A stretch of 62,075 bases of DNA from a virus. Both the position numbers and the translations under genes were made by a program. Under the pieces are notes generated by a model. The model was not told where the DNA came from. It worked only from the letters and a program-made list of their open reading frames with translations, and did no database searches. Positions 38,851 to 48,043 of the stretch are shown piece by piece. The stretch lies in the IMG/VR virus record IMGVR_UViG_3300009176_000031, positions 1 through 62,075 of that record; one strand, given 5' to 3'. Every line of letters starts with the position of its first letter. Position 1 is the first letter of the stretch.

Positions 38851-40950
38851 TTAACCCTTAGGCGCATTGGGGAAGGCTTTGTAATACGTAGCCCAGAACA
38901 AATTTTTCTCTGCCGAAGTGAACCTCAACCTATTGAGTCGCTCAACAATCATTGCATGTGGGGTTTTGTTACGTGTCGTCTCAGAAGAACCCTTCCACTG
39001 TGGCGGGAATGCCCTCACAACAATTGGAATATCTTTCTTAGCTTTAGAGCTAGCATTTTGCGTACTTAACCAAGTAACCGCCCCAGCATATCCTTGCTCT
39101 GCCTTTGCTGTCTTGTCCGCAGCGGCGGCTGCTTTAAGTTTGTTGGCAATAGCAGCATTAGCCGCAGCAACCGCATCACGACGGGCCTGTAATTCAGAGT
39201 TGTTGGCTCTAATTTCGTTAGCACGCGCCTTGTATTGAGCGTCAGTTTCATTCTTTTTGCGGGTTAACTCAAGACCCTGAATCTTGATCTTAAGAGCCAA
39301 TCGAGCGGTTTTGTTCTTAGCCTTGTTGTTAGCAATGTTTGCGGTCAGGGTGTCTCGGCTAATACCAAGTTTCTCCGCAGCAATAGCGTTAAGCGCATCA
39401 TTCTGAGCAGCCTCGGCGTCAGTAGCAGCCTTCTTGTCGAGGAGTTGACCAAGAAGAACCTGAACCTTGCCAGCCTTTGTAGACTTGAGAATGCCAGCCT
39501 GAGACGAGAGCGTGCGGGTAAGTTCTTTCATTGTGCTGATACGGTCGTTCTGAGCAACAGCAGAAGAAGCACCAATACTAGCGTTCAGCCTACGAAGCAT
39601 AGTATCGGCATTAAGGCCCTGATTCTTGATAGTCGATGTAGCGTTAGCACCCTGGGTTTTCTGTAACTCAGAGAGAAATGTTGCATCTCTCTGTGATTTA
39701 TCATCTGCGGTTGTATTAGCATCAAGCCCTAGTTTTTGATTTTCAGCATTGGTAGATGCCGCAGCTTTTTCATAAGCTGTTTTAGTGTCGTTAGATAGTT
39801 TATCATAGATAGCCTGAGTATCGGCTGTAGACTTACTGTAGCTAGTTTCAGTGTCTTTACGGTCTGCTTCTGTTTCACTTTGAGCAATATCAAAAATCTG
39901 TTTGATCTTACCTACATCTTCGTTACCCTGGGTTGTCGCTTCTGTAGCCTGACGATTAAGTTCGGCAACCTGAGGGTCAATCTCAGAATTTACTGTAACC
40001 TGAGCCCTGGTTTTAAGAGGGTTACTTACTGTCTTAGTGGTTTTAGGGTCCTTCATTTTAAGCCAACGAGCCCACGCAGCAGGGTGCGTCTTTTTAAACT
40101 GAGCCCGCTGAGCGGTGTTCATCTTTGCAAATTTAGGGTGATTCTTTAAGAACAACTTACGAGCAGAATCATTGACCGTTGTAGTAGTAGTGTCACCAGT
40201 GTTAGGATCAAACGTACTAGAAGGAGTAGGTGCAGCAGGAGCGGTCGTTGTACTACCACCACCACCTCCACCCCCTCCTACAGAAGTGCCACCACCACCG
40301 CCGCCACGATTGCGATTTCTACTAGGAGTAGTAGTACCGCCACCTCGACCTGTAACTCCCCTTCCCCCGTTTTTGAGGGAGTCAGGTTTAGGGCCTGAAC
40401 TAAGGGGAGTTGTTTTAGTTCCTTTACCTTTGCCTGGTCCTTTGTTTCCCTTGTTACCCTTAGTGTTAGAAGCCTGAGTAGTCTTACTACCCTTATGAGC
40501 AGCAGGAGTACCAGGGGTAGGTAAGTGAGGCGCAACTCTCGCAACGTGAAAGAGGTCCACGCCTGTTAATGGTTTGGGCGTTACAATGGGCTTGTTCTTG
40601 GGGTTAGCAGGAGACTGCCCTGTAGTTAAAGACCTAGTTGCAGGCGGTGTCTTTCGCTCTGCTACCCTAGCCGATCTAGGCGTCTTGGGAGGCTTTCTAT
40701 TTACATCGCTAATTTTCTTCCCACCGAACATAACCTGTGCAACTTTACTAGTTGTACTAGTAATTTTGCGACCTACTTTTTGGGCAGGGTGATTATGTGA
40801 AACAGGACTTGGACGCGGTGCTTTAGTAGGCTTAGGTGGAGCAATTGGATTCGGTCCTCTTACTAAAGAACCCGTTATTCTAGGTGCGGGTGGCTTTCTA
40901 ACAGGAGGTTTTTTGGCTGGCTTCTTAGAGCCCGCTACTGTTTTCAGCAT
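38851..40950 (-). CDS. Pro/Lys-rich and coiled-coil virion protein, 699 aa
   Basis: Start ATG 40950 (MLKTVAGSKKPAKKPPVRKP), one base after the stop of the upstream gene. The N-terminal 250 residues are Pro/Lys/Gly/Thr-rich and disordered, including a long glycine tract. A short motif, FLKNHPKFAKMNTAQRAQFK, is shared with the next gene (FLAAHPAFAKMSHAEREKYR). The middle (350-600) is Ala-rich helical. It is probably an internal or entry-complex protein; no known domain. Confidence 0.75.
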   Translation of the reverse strand: MLKTVAGSKKPAKKPPVRKPPAPRITGSLVRGPNPIAPPKPTKAPRPSPVSHNHPAQKVGRKITSTTSKVAQVMFGGKKISDVNRKPPKTPRSARVAERKTPPATRSLTTGQSPANPKNKPIVTPKPLTGVDLFHVARVAPHLPTPGTPAAHKGSKTTQASNTKGNKGNKGPGKGKGTKTTPLSSGPKPDSLKNGGRGVTGRGGGTTTPSRNRNRGGGGGGTSVGGGGGGGGSTTTAPAAPTPSSTFDPNTGDTTTTTVNDSARKLFLKNHPKFAKMNTAQRAQFKKTHPAAWARWLKMKDPKTTKTVSNPLKTRAQVTVNSEIDPQVAELNRQATEATTQGNEDVGKIKQIFDIAQSETEADRKDTETSYSKSTADTQAIYDKLSNDTKTAYEKAAASTNAENQKLGLDANTTADDKSQRDATFLSELQKTQGANATSTIKNQGLNADTMLRRLNASIGASSAVAQNDRISTMKELTRTLSSQAGILKSTKAGKVQVLLGQLLDKKAATDAEAAQNDALNAIAAEKLGISRDTLTANIANNKAKNKTARLALKIKIQGLELTRKKNETDAQYKARANEIRANNSELQARRDAVAAANAAIANKLKAAAAADKTAKAEQGYAGAVTWLSTQNASSKAKKDIPIVVRAFPPQWKGSSETTRNKTPHAMIVERLNRLRFTSAEKNLFWATYYKAFPNAPKG

Positions 40951-40951
40951 G

Positions 40952-41614
40952 TTACACCATATACTTTCCGGCAGCAGTTGCGCTTCGACGCTTTCTAGCA
41001 TTTTCTAAAATAGCATTAAGCGCATCTTTTGCACTAGCACGCGCCGCTACGTTACGGGCTGTACTAAAACTTGCATTCTGATTAATGTCTGTTTCAGCAT
41101 TAGCGAACTGATTATCTTGAACACCTTTTGCTGAGATGTACCCTGTAGATCGACCCATCCCTCTCGCACCGTAGTTATTTAATAACCTACGATAAATGGG
41201 GTCTTTACTTTCATTTAGATCACGTAGACCTCTAGTTTGAGCACTACCAATTTCTGAATCACTACTATTTAGTTGATTGTTAATATCATTAAAATTTGAC
41301 CATCCTGCGGCTTCCATATCATCAGCGCTTGCATCATATGGAAGTGCGTTTAAAGGAACTTGAGTAGCAGGTACAGGAGCCTCAGCCGCAGCAGCCGCAG
41401 CCGCAGGACTACCAGGAGGTGCAGCGGCCGCTTTGCTAGGGGCAGCAACAGGGGCTTTAGCCGTATTACCCCATGTACCAGTAAAGCCATTGGCTTCTAT
41501 CCATTGAGTGTTAAACGCAGGATGAGAGGCTCGATACTTTTCACGTTCCGCATGGCTCATCTTAGCAAAAGCAGGATGGGCCGCTAAAAACTTAGTAACT
41601 GCTGCTGTCGCCAT
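40952..41614 (-). CDS. Virion protein with HPxFAKM motif, 220 aa
   Basis: Starts MATAAVTKFLAAHPAFAKMS. The N-terminal 35 residues repeat the HPxFxKM...HP pattern found in the neighbouring 699-aa protein, suggesting a shared interaction motif. An Ala/Pro linker follows, then a region with NSSDSEIGSAQTRGLRDLNE and helices. It is probably part of the internal/ejection complex. Its start overlaps the stop of the next gene (TAATG). Confidence 0.72.
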   Translation of the reverse strand: MATAAVTKFLAAHPAFAKMSHAEREKYRASHPAFNTQWIEANGFTGTWGNTAKAPVAAPSKAAAAPPGSPAAAAAAAEAPVPATQVPLNALPYDASADDMEAAGWSNFNDINNQLNSSDSEIGSAQTRGLRDLNESKDPIYRRLLNNYGARGMGRSTGYISAKGVQDNQFANAETDINQNASFSTARNVAARASAKDALNAILENARKRRSATAAGKYMV

Positions 41615-41775
41615 TAGCTAGCCAACCTTCGCTTCATTGCCGCTAATAGAGCCTGTTTACGCGAGCGCTTACGAAAGCCCTCTTTGTTTTTAACACCAAC
41701 ATGAGCAGCATTACTACCCATTCGATACACAGTGTTTCCAGCCAGATACCGGGCTTGCGGCAGGTGCTTGGTCAC
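41614..41775 (-). CDS. Small basic protein, 53 aa, GTG start
   Basis: GTG 41775, stop TAA at 41614-41616 overlapping the next ATG. The product MTKHLPQARYLAGNTVYRMG then a strongly basic end KEGFRKRSRKQALLAAMKRR. It fills the only gap in this part of the late operon. It may bind DNA or portal. Confidence 0.6.
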   Translation of the reverse strand: MTKHLPQARYLAGNTVYRMGSNAAHVGVKNKEGFRKRSRKQALLAAMKRRLAS

Positions 41776-41816
41776 GGGTCCATCCTAATTGACTGTACCA
41801 CTCGGAGTCAAGCCTT

Positions 41817-42461
41817 TCAGCAATAAGGATACCACTCTTCATTCACATAGTCAGTAATGAAGGGGTAATACTGAACCTCACGGTCCTGCCCTATTGTATT
41901 CTGGATTCCACCTTTAAACTCATTGATCTTTACAGAATACTTAGTGGCATCATCATCTAATTCGGCTGCTTGAGCAATACAGTACTCTACGATCCTAGGA
42001 TGAAAGTCCAAAGGTAATTCAGGAGTCTGAGTAGTAGCCGTAATGACAACAGGATTACGGTAATAAAAAATTCTAAGATCAGAAACACCAGTAGTAGCAG
42101 GAGCAGGGTACAGAGAAATAACGTTACCCCAAGTCCAAAATACAGAAGGTGATCCCTTTGGGTAGTTAACTGAATCATCTTTTGAGGGATACAATTCTTC
42201 CGCTTGTTGTAACGATACCTGTCGTAATCTCTGACCCTGCCATTTGACACTGTATACACGGTTAGTATCAATAGGCATGGTGTAGTCAGGGTTGTTTGCG
42301 ATAGTAGCCGCAGTAGACGTCTGAGCCAAGATATCTACAGAGGAGCAAATTTCTAGTTGGGCATCGTTCACCCACCTGATGATATCAGCATCAGTGAAAA
42401 TCTGGCTGGTATCATCACCCATTTGACGACGGACTCTTGTAGCAATTTCGGATACTAGCAT
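41817..42461 (-). CDS. Head-tail adaptor/connector protein
   Basis: A 214-aa protein. The N-terminus reads MLVSEIATRVRRQMGDDTSQ, then FTDADIIRWVNDAQLEICSS, a pattern typical of phage adaptor proteins that dock under the portal. It is followed by beta-rich blocks (VYSVKWQGQRLRQVSLQQAE, FWTWGNVISLYPAP). Only one copy exists in the window, although the head genes are duplicated, so both head modules would have to use it. Confidence 0.75.
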   Translation of the reverse strand: MLVSEIATRVRRQMGDDTSQIFTDADIIRWVNDAQLEICSSVDILAQTSTAATIANNPDYTMPIDTNRVYSVKWQGQRLRQVSLQQAEELYPSKDDSVNYPKGSPSVFWTWGNVISLYPAPATTGVSDLRIFYYRNPVVITATTQTPELPLDFHPRIVEYCIAQAAELDDDATKYSVKINEFKGGIQNTIGQDREVQYYPFITDYVNEEWYPYC

Positions 42462-42895
42462 TATCCATACTTCCGTCCATTGTGACGAACAGTGTGAAGT
42501 TTGTTCCTACCACCTGATGCTACAAATGCAATGAAATCGTTAGCCTCTTCTACCTGTTCTTGCCAGAGTTTCCGCTGATATTCTTTATGCGCTCGCTCTT
42601 GAGCCTCGATAATTTCAAGAGTGTTATGCTTAGACATATCACCAAGTTCAATACGAGCGAGAACATTGCGATTGAAGTTCTTCTCATTGTCCACATAGAA
42701 AACTACTTCTTCTTTACCATCGCTTCGTTTCTCCACGATAGCAAAAGCAGAATCTTTTGGACCTCTGTTCTCAGGGGGCACCCACCGTACATCGAGATTA
42801 GACCACTTTTGTCGAATGATCTCTACAGTCCGTGAGATTTCTTCATTGATCCAGTGACCATCTTCATGCGGTACTGGTAGATTGCTTAGGTCCAC
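42461..42895 (-). CDS. Virion protein (VPHEDG family), 144 aa
   Basis: The N-terminal block VPHEDGHWINEEISRTVEII, then LDVRWVPPENRGPKDSAFAI. It is a paralogue of the 48589-49041 gene, which has VPHEDGSLISPAIDRTIDVI and LDVKWIPRDKRKPGDSAFAI. The C-terminus is helical and charged. It lies next to the spike gene and overlaps it by ten bases. The function is unknown; module A has no copy beside its own capsid gene. Confidence 0.78.
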   Translation of the reverse strand: MDLSNLPVPHEDGHWINEEISRTVEIIRQKWSNLDVRWVPPENRGPKDSAFAIVEKRSDGKEEVVFYVDNEKNFNRNVLARIELGDMSKHNTLEIIEAQERAHKEYQRKLWQEQVEEANDFIAFVASGGRNKLHTVRHNGRKYG

Positions 42896-45747
42896 GATGA
42901 TGCTCCCGTGTTAACTGGTGTCCATATATCTGAACTGTGGGCAATTGGCGTATATGCGTCAGAACCTTTAGTTACTGGAGTCCAGACGTCTCCCACTTTG
43001 ACGACTGGAATATACACGACCTGTCCATTAATGACAGCAACCCAGTAAGTAGTTGCTAATCTAGTGTTCCAACGTATCGATACTTCGTTACCTGCTAATT
43101 GAGCGACTTTCCAGAGAAATTGCCTTTGCACACCAGCGGGTACAGGGTGGTAAACCCGCCAAATGAACTGAATGTTGGTTGTAACGAATGATGCAGTATT
43201 CCAGCGAAGTAGCAATACTGCCGCTGTTGTTGCTTTAATGTTCCAAACTAGACTGGTAGACTTGCCTGTTACACTTGTAACGTTCCAGACAAAACCAACA
43301 GACTTACCAACAGGCTGATTTAGAATACGCCAAACTAGACTAACTTGGTTAGTGACAGTAGCTCTAATCGCCCAATCTAATTCTAATGCTTTGAAGGTTG
43401 TCTGTCGTAGATTCCAGACAGTCTGCAAAGATTTAGAAGTAGTCTGCGCTAGATTCCAAACCAGCCCTAGACTATTAGTTGTAGTTTGAGCAACGTTCCA
43501 CTGTAACCCTAAACTCTTACTTACTGTTTGCTGAGTATTCCAGACGAACGCTAGAGACTTTCCTACAGGGATGACATTCTGCTGGACATTCCAACTCAGA
43601 CCGAGAGACTTACCAACAGGCTGTGGGGCGACTACTCCAAACCACTTAGCGTTGAGATAATCCTCAACCTGCTTTCGCTCTACATCAGACAGTTTTCGAT
43701 TATACTGAATAACCTCAGCAACTTCACAGTCACAAGTTTCTTCTGTGCCAGTAGGAGAATAACCATTTATTGCAAAGTTACCCTTCCAACCACCAGTAAC
43801 CTGATGATCGCCAGAAATGAATACCCCATTACTATATAGCCATACTTTAGCATCTCCCGGTACGCCCTCGCCTGTTCCAGTATAAAAATGCCAGTTAGTT
43901 GTCTGCGACTTGCGTATATCAGGAACTGTGAAACCCTCAATGTAGAAAACATCTTCAAATCCATTCCAATAACCAATAAGCAGATTGGACGGCGGGTAAA
44001 TAGAGTCTACAATACGACCTGCTGCTGTCCCCCACATCCGTCCTACATAAAGGATTGTCCAGTTTAGATCAATGTCAGTATTAGTAATTCTCACTCTAGC
44101 CTGATTGGTATTAAACCTTACTACTGGCTTTCCATTAAGTGCATTAGTTCTCAGAGATGGGGCTGGTGACCCAACCATTGTACCAGGCAAAGCAGGGTTT
44201 GCTAAGTTAGGCCACGGATCAATAGGCTCAGCAGATAACTGACTAGCATCAAACCATATGGCACAGCCTGCTAAATCAGTGGGTTGGAATGGCCCGCCAA
44301 TTGGTGCTGCGACAGCCCACTTTAGTTCTAGAGACTGGTTAACTGAAGTATTAACATTCCAGTACAACTTGATTCTAGTAAATGCAACCGTGTATACGTT
44401 CCATCTAACATCTAACGATTTAGTTGTTAGAGTGTATACGTTCCATCGCTGATCTAGCGACTTGGTTGTTAGTGTCCTGACGTTCCAAACAGTACCAAGA
44501 GACTTAAAGACTAGGCTGGTAACGTTCCAGCGCAAGTCAACAGGCTTGGCAACTAGCGCTCTAACATTCCAAACCCCCTGTAGGGATTTGCTTGTTACAG
44601 CGCTAGTGTTCCAAACAGTCTGTAGAGACTTACTAGTTGTAGTTTGGACGTTCCAAACTAATCCTAAATTGACTCCTACAGGAGTAGCAACAGGAACAGT
44701 GGCCTGCGCTACGTTCCACTTTAACTCAAGTGTCTTAGTTTGAGGACCAGGAGTTGCTCCTAAAGTCCCACCACTAAAGTTATCCCAAAAATCTTTCTCG
44801 CCTTGATTTACAATGTAATAAGAATCAGTTATAAAAAATCCTGGCCGTCTTACACTTTGTGGCCCATCCCAAAGAGGACTAACTGATGCTAGTACACGAT
44901 AAAGTTCTACTCCATTGAAAAATGCAATTAAAGTATCGCCGGAAATACTGCCCTTACCAGCAGCAGCATAATCAGTCGGAGTCCAGTATTCTAGTCTAAA
45001 TACATCGCCAACCTTTAATGCCGCTGGTAGATTAAAAGCAGACCCTACAATTGTACCACCTCCACCGTCTCTTAAGACAATCGCAGCAGTTAATCCATTT
45101 AAATCTGCTTCCTGTAAACCGTAAAATGCTCCAGAGAATGAGCCGCCACTAATATCCGATACATAAACAGCAGGTCCAGACTTTTTAGACGTCCATCCTA
45201 AATGGGTAATATCACTAACTTGTAGTTGAGCAAATTGACTTGCGCCTATTTGTGGTAAATTAGGAACACCCGCAACCGCGATAGCAAAGAGATTCATATT
45301 TCGAGCATAACCATTTTCAGTTATGAGTGTCTGTCCCTCACCACCTGATTGATCCCAAGTAAATGATCCACCACTTAAATCTGTACCAGGGCTAACGCCC
45401 CGAGTAAAGTTATCTGTATATAACGCACCGGGAACATAAGGAGCAATATGCCGTGTATTCCACTGTAGTCCAAGAGACTTGCCTACTGGAAGGCTTTTTA
45501 CATTCCATACGAACTGTAAAGTTTTCCCAACCGAAGTCTTTATATTCCAGCGAATGTCTAGGGTTTTTGCTACCTGAGTGATTGGTAGGTCTTGCCAAGT
45601 ATTTGTAGGGTAACTTCCCCAAGTACCTGTGACATTATTCCAAGAAGTAGGATTAGGACTAAGAACAGCCGGAACCGAATCCCAGTAGCCTGCGGGGTAA
45701 GTTCCCCACGGACTAGTTAATGCTCCCCAGGCATTAGGGTTAGCCAT
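42886..45747 (-). CDS. Large tail spike/receptor-binding protein with WNV repeats
   Basis: A 953-aa protein. About 26 copies of a 13-15 residue repeat of the type KSLxxxWNVxxxx occur in three blocks (near residues 60-105, 340-490 and 705-900). Between the first two lies a beta-sandwich-like region (YTDNFTRGVSPGTDLSGGSF). Residues about 500-700 resemble a LamG/concanavalin-type domain (CAIWFDASQLS, VIQYNRKLSDVERKQVEDYL). The C-terminus has WTPV repeats. It is probably a trimeric spike binding a cell-wall glycan. The segment ending at 45131 is about 98% identical to window positions 1-395. Confidence 0.82.
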   Translation of the reverse strand: MANPNAWGALTSPWGTYPAGYWDSVPAVLSPNPTSWNNVTGTWGSYPTNTWQDLPITQVAKTLDIRWNIKTSVGKTLQFVWNVKSLPVGKSLGLQWNTRHIAPYVPGALYTDNFTRGVSPGTDLSGGSFTWDQSGGEGQTLITENGYARNMNLFAIAVAGVPNLPQIGASQFAQLQVSDITHLGWTSKKSGPAVYVSDISGGSFSGAFYGLQEADLNGLTAAIVLRDGGGGTIVGSAFNLPAALKVGDVFRLEYWTPTDYAAAGKGSISGDTLIAFFNGVELYRVLASVSPLWDGPQSVRRPGFFITDSYYIVNQGEKDFWDNFSGGTLGATPGPQTKTLELKWNVAQATVPVATPVGVNLGLVWNVQTTTSKSLQTVWNTSAVTSKSLQGVWNVRALVAKPVDLRWNVTSLVFKSLGTVWNVRTLTTKSLDQRWNVYTLTTKSLDVRWNVYTVAFTRIKLYWNVNTSVNQSLELKWAVAAPIGGPFQPTDLAGCAIWFDASQLSAEPIDPWPNLANPALPGTMVGSPAPSLRTNALNGKPVVRFNTNQARVRITNTDIDLNWTILYVGRMWGTAAGRIVDSIYPPSNLLIGYWNGFEDVFYIEGFTVPDIRKSQTTNWHFYTGTGEGVPGDAKVWLYSNGVFISGDHQVTGGWKGNFAINGYSPTGTEETCDCEVAEVIQYNRKLSDVERKQVEDYLNAKWFGVVAPQPVGKSLGLSWNVQQNVIPVGKSLAFVWNTQQTVSKSLGLQWNVAQTTTNSLGLVWNLAQTTSKSLQTVWNLRQTTFKALELDWAIRATVTNQVSLVWRILNQPVGKSVGFVWNVTSVTGKSTSLVWNIKATTAAVLLLRWNTASFVTTNIQFIWRVYHPVPAGVQRQFLWKVAQLAGNEVSIRWNTRLATTYWVAVINGQVVYIPVVKVGDVWTPVTKGSDAYTPIAHSSDIWTPVNTGASSWT

Positions 45748-46889
45748 TAAAGCTCCGCACTAAAACCAACATAACCATTAACGCTTGCTGTAAAGAGAGA
45801 ATATCCACGTCCGACTACTAAACTACCAGCGGTATCTATCACCATATCTGCTGCTTCTTTAGTACTTGAGGTAGTTACTCTTAGATTAGTAACTGCTGTA
45901 TTTGCTGTACGCTCGCTAGTATTAAATGTTCCAGAAAAAAAGATAGTTGGAACAGCCCGCATCGTAACGGGAAACCTATACGGCACATAAGCAGCAACAG
46001 TAGTCGCCGCAATGCCAAGTGGACTTATACAAGCGCCAATAGCCCCACCATCACTATGAATATAACAATATCTCTGACACCAGGCTAATTGAACCTGCTG
46101 CGGAAGCCGCTCAAATGGCGTAGCGGATGAGCCGGCCTCTAGTTGAACATCTGTCAAGTAAATCGTAGTGTTTTGAATACCAATATTCGACGAACGCGAA
46201 GAAAAATTAGACCCAGCAGATAACCAGAAATAGACACATAAATAATCGGTATCACTAGTTCCGACTGATTTCCCAACAATACTAGGAATCGTGAAAGTGA
46301 CTGAATAACGAGTAAAAGTATTATTAAGCGTTATTGCGGATACAGACGTTTGTAATGTAGCCGAAGGTGAACCGCCTGTACCAAAGAACTGTTCTACTTC
46401 AATTCCGATTTTAGGACTACCAGAAATAGCATAACCAATAAACGAAAGCGTTACTTGCTGACCTGCTAGTGTACGAACGCTCTCTATACGTTGGCTAACA
46501 TAAGCATAATCAATAACCGAGTTAGCTTGCCCCGATACTACCGACTGAATACTTGCTTTTGCTCCATTCATACCACCGCCAGATTGCAAACTTTCATTAA
46601 CCGGACTTATGGTATGAGTTCCATCAACATTATTTTTAAACCAACCATCAACAGTATAAACACCAGATGCTGTAAAGCCGCTAATACCTCGTTGACGAAT
46701 ACTCATATCACCGTTACGAATCACATTGCGATATGCAGTCTGGACACTCTGCATTGAGTTGATACTGTTCTGTAGAGCAACAGCACCATCATCAATCTTC
46801 TGCATGTTGTCGCCAATGTCTTGCTCGACAACAACTAAATCTGTGCTAGTAGGCTTCCGCAGGTTCCACTTAGTCGTGTTGGTAGCCAT
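45747..46889 (-). CDS. Tail fibre protein, tandem paralogue 1
   Basis: A 380-aa protein. The N-terminal anchor begins MATNTTKWNLRKPTSTDLVV, then DIGDNMQKIDDGAVALQ. The middle is a carbohydrate-binding-like beta domain, and LEAGSSATPFERLPQQVQLA is the common phage-fibre motif near residue 255. Paralogue 2 directly upstream shares the whole plan. The two likely form distal receptor-binding parts of module B virions or hetero-fibres. No such genes are present in module A. Confidence 0.8.
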   Translation of the reverse strand: MATNTTKWNLRKPTSTDLVVVEQDIGDNMQKIDDGAVALQNSINSMQSVQTAYRNVIRNGDMSIRQRGISGFTASGVYTVDGWFKNNVDGTHTISPVNESLQSGGGMNGAKASIQSVVSGQANSVIDYAYVSQRIESVRTLAGQQVTLSFIGYAISGSPKIGIEVEQFFGTGGSPSATLQTSVSAITLNNTFTRYSVTFTIPSIVGKSVGTSDTDYLCVYFWLSAGSNFSSRSSNIGIQNTTIYLTDVQLEAGSSATPFERLPQQVQLAWCQRYCYIHSDGGAIGACISPLGIAATTVAAYVPYRFPVTMRAVPTIFFSGTFNTSERTANTAVTNLRVTTSSTKEAADMVIDTAGSLVVGRGYSLFTASVNGYVGFSAEL

Positions 46890-48043
46890 TACAACTCCGC
46901 ACCTATTTCAAAAAAGACGGGAGTACCAGAAAGTTGACGGAGGTAAGCAACTCTACCAGCAGTACCAGTACCTGTAGGGAAAGTCACTTGCCATTCAGCA
47001 TGATCAGCATTTGATACCCCAGCAGTCATACCACCAGTAACAGCCCAGTTTGCTGTAATTACATCCGTAACATATGCAGTACCGGAGGATGCATTAAATA
47101 TAGGTGTTGAAGGCGCCCGTAACCTAACAGGCAAGGGAATCATAAACAGTGCGACTGTCGCAGCAGCAAGGTTTCCTACAGCCAGTGTTTCATTAACAAG
47201 AGCTGTAGTCTTACGATAATAGTATCGTTGATTCCAGGCTAACTGAACTTGCTGTGGTAATCTTTCAAACGGAGTTGCTACAGGGCCGGCCTCAAGTTGA
47301 ATATCTGCAAAACCAAAGTTACCATTTTGGATAGGAACATTCCCATTGCTTGCTGTATAATTCGAGCCACCTGACAACCAGAATTGAAGAAGTAAGAAAT
47401 CTGTACCGTCTGTACCAACAGTCTTACCAACAATACTTGGAACAGTAAACGTTACTGTATATTTAGTCGGAGTCTGATTAACAGTAACTCCACCAACTTG
47501 TACTTGTGCTGTTGCAGCACTAGCACCGCCACCCGCACCGAAACTTTGCTGAACAAAAATCCCAAGTTTGGCTGTTGACAAAACCCCACAATAACCGATA
47601 AAAGAAAGTGTTACTGTTTTTCCAGCAAGAGTGCGCACACCTTCAATTCTCTGTTGAAGATGTAAGTAGTGAGTTGCTAAAGTTGCACCAGTTAAGTTTA
47701 TCTGCATAGCGTAGGCTGCATCACTACTACCAGGATATACTCCGGCTCCCGCAGAGATTTGATAAACTCCGCAAGTACCATCATTATGAGTAGTTTTCCA
47801 ACCATCCAGTCCAGTAGTAAATGCTAGACCGGTCACTGTTATTGCAGTACCGCGTTGTGCAATCTGAAAATCACCATTACGGAGTTTGTTACGGTAGGCA
47901 GTCTGAACAAGTGGAGCAGCAACTTGCAACGCGCCTACTGCATCATCAACCTTCTGCATGTTATCTGATATATCAGTTGTAACATTGACAATATCAGTAA
48001 CACCAGGCTTACGAAGGTTGAGATTAAGCGTGTTAGTTGCCAT
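46889..48043 (-). CDS. Tail fibre protein, tandem paralogue 2
   Basis: A 384-aa protein. Anchor MATNTLNLNLRKPGVTDIVN, then DISDNMQKVDDAVGALQ. The shared motif LEAGPVATPFERLPQQVQLA is near residue 258, and the C-terminal 110 residues are variable. It overlaps its paralogue by one base, a tandem duplication with divergence concentrated after the LEAG motif, which suggests selection on the receptor-contact end. Confidence 0.8.
   Translation of the reverse strand: MATNTLNLNLRKPGVTDIVNVTTDISDNMQKVDDAVGALQVAAPLVQTAYRNKLRNGDFQIAQRGTAITVTGLAFTTGLDGWKTTHNDGTCGVYQISAGAGVYPGSSDAAYAMQINLTGATLATHYLHLQQRIEGVRTLAGKTVTLSFIGYCGVLSTAKLGIFVQQSFGAGGGASAATAQVQVGGVTVNQTPTKYTVTFTVPSIVGKTVGTDGTDFLLLQFWLSGGSNYTASNGNVPIQNGNFGFADIQLEAGPVATPFERLPQQVQLAWNQRYYYRKTTALVNETLAVGNLAAATVALFMIPLPVRLRAPSTPIFNASSGTAYVTDVITANWAVTGGMTAGVSNADHAEWQVTFPTGTGTAGRVAYLRQLSGTPVFFEIGAEL

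Noticed and set aside
40172-40477. Proline/valine-rich rightward ORF
   Set aside because: Antisense to the Gly/Thr-rich tract of the 699-aa virion protein; composition is a by-product.
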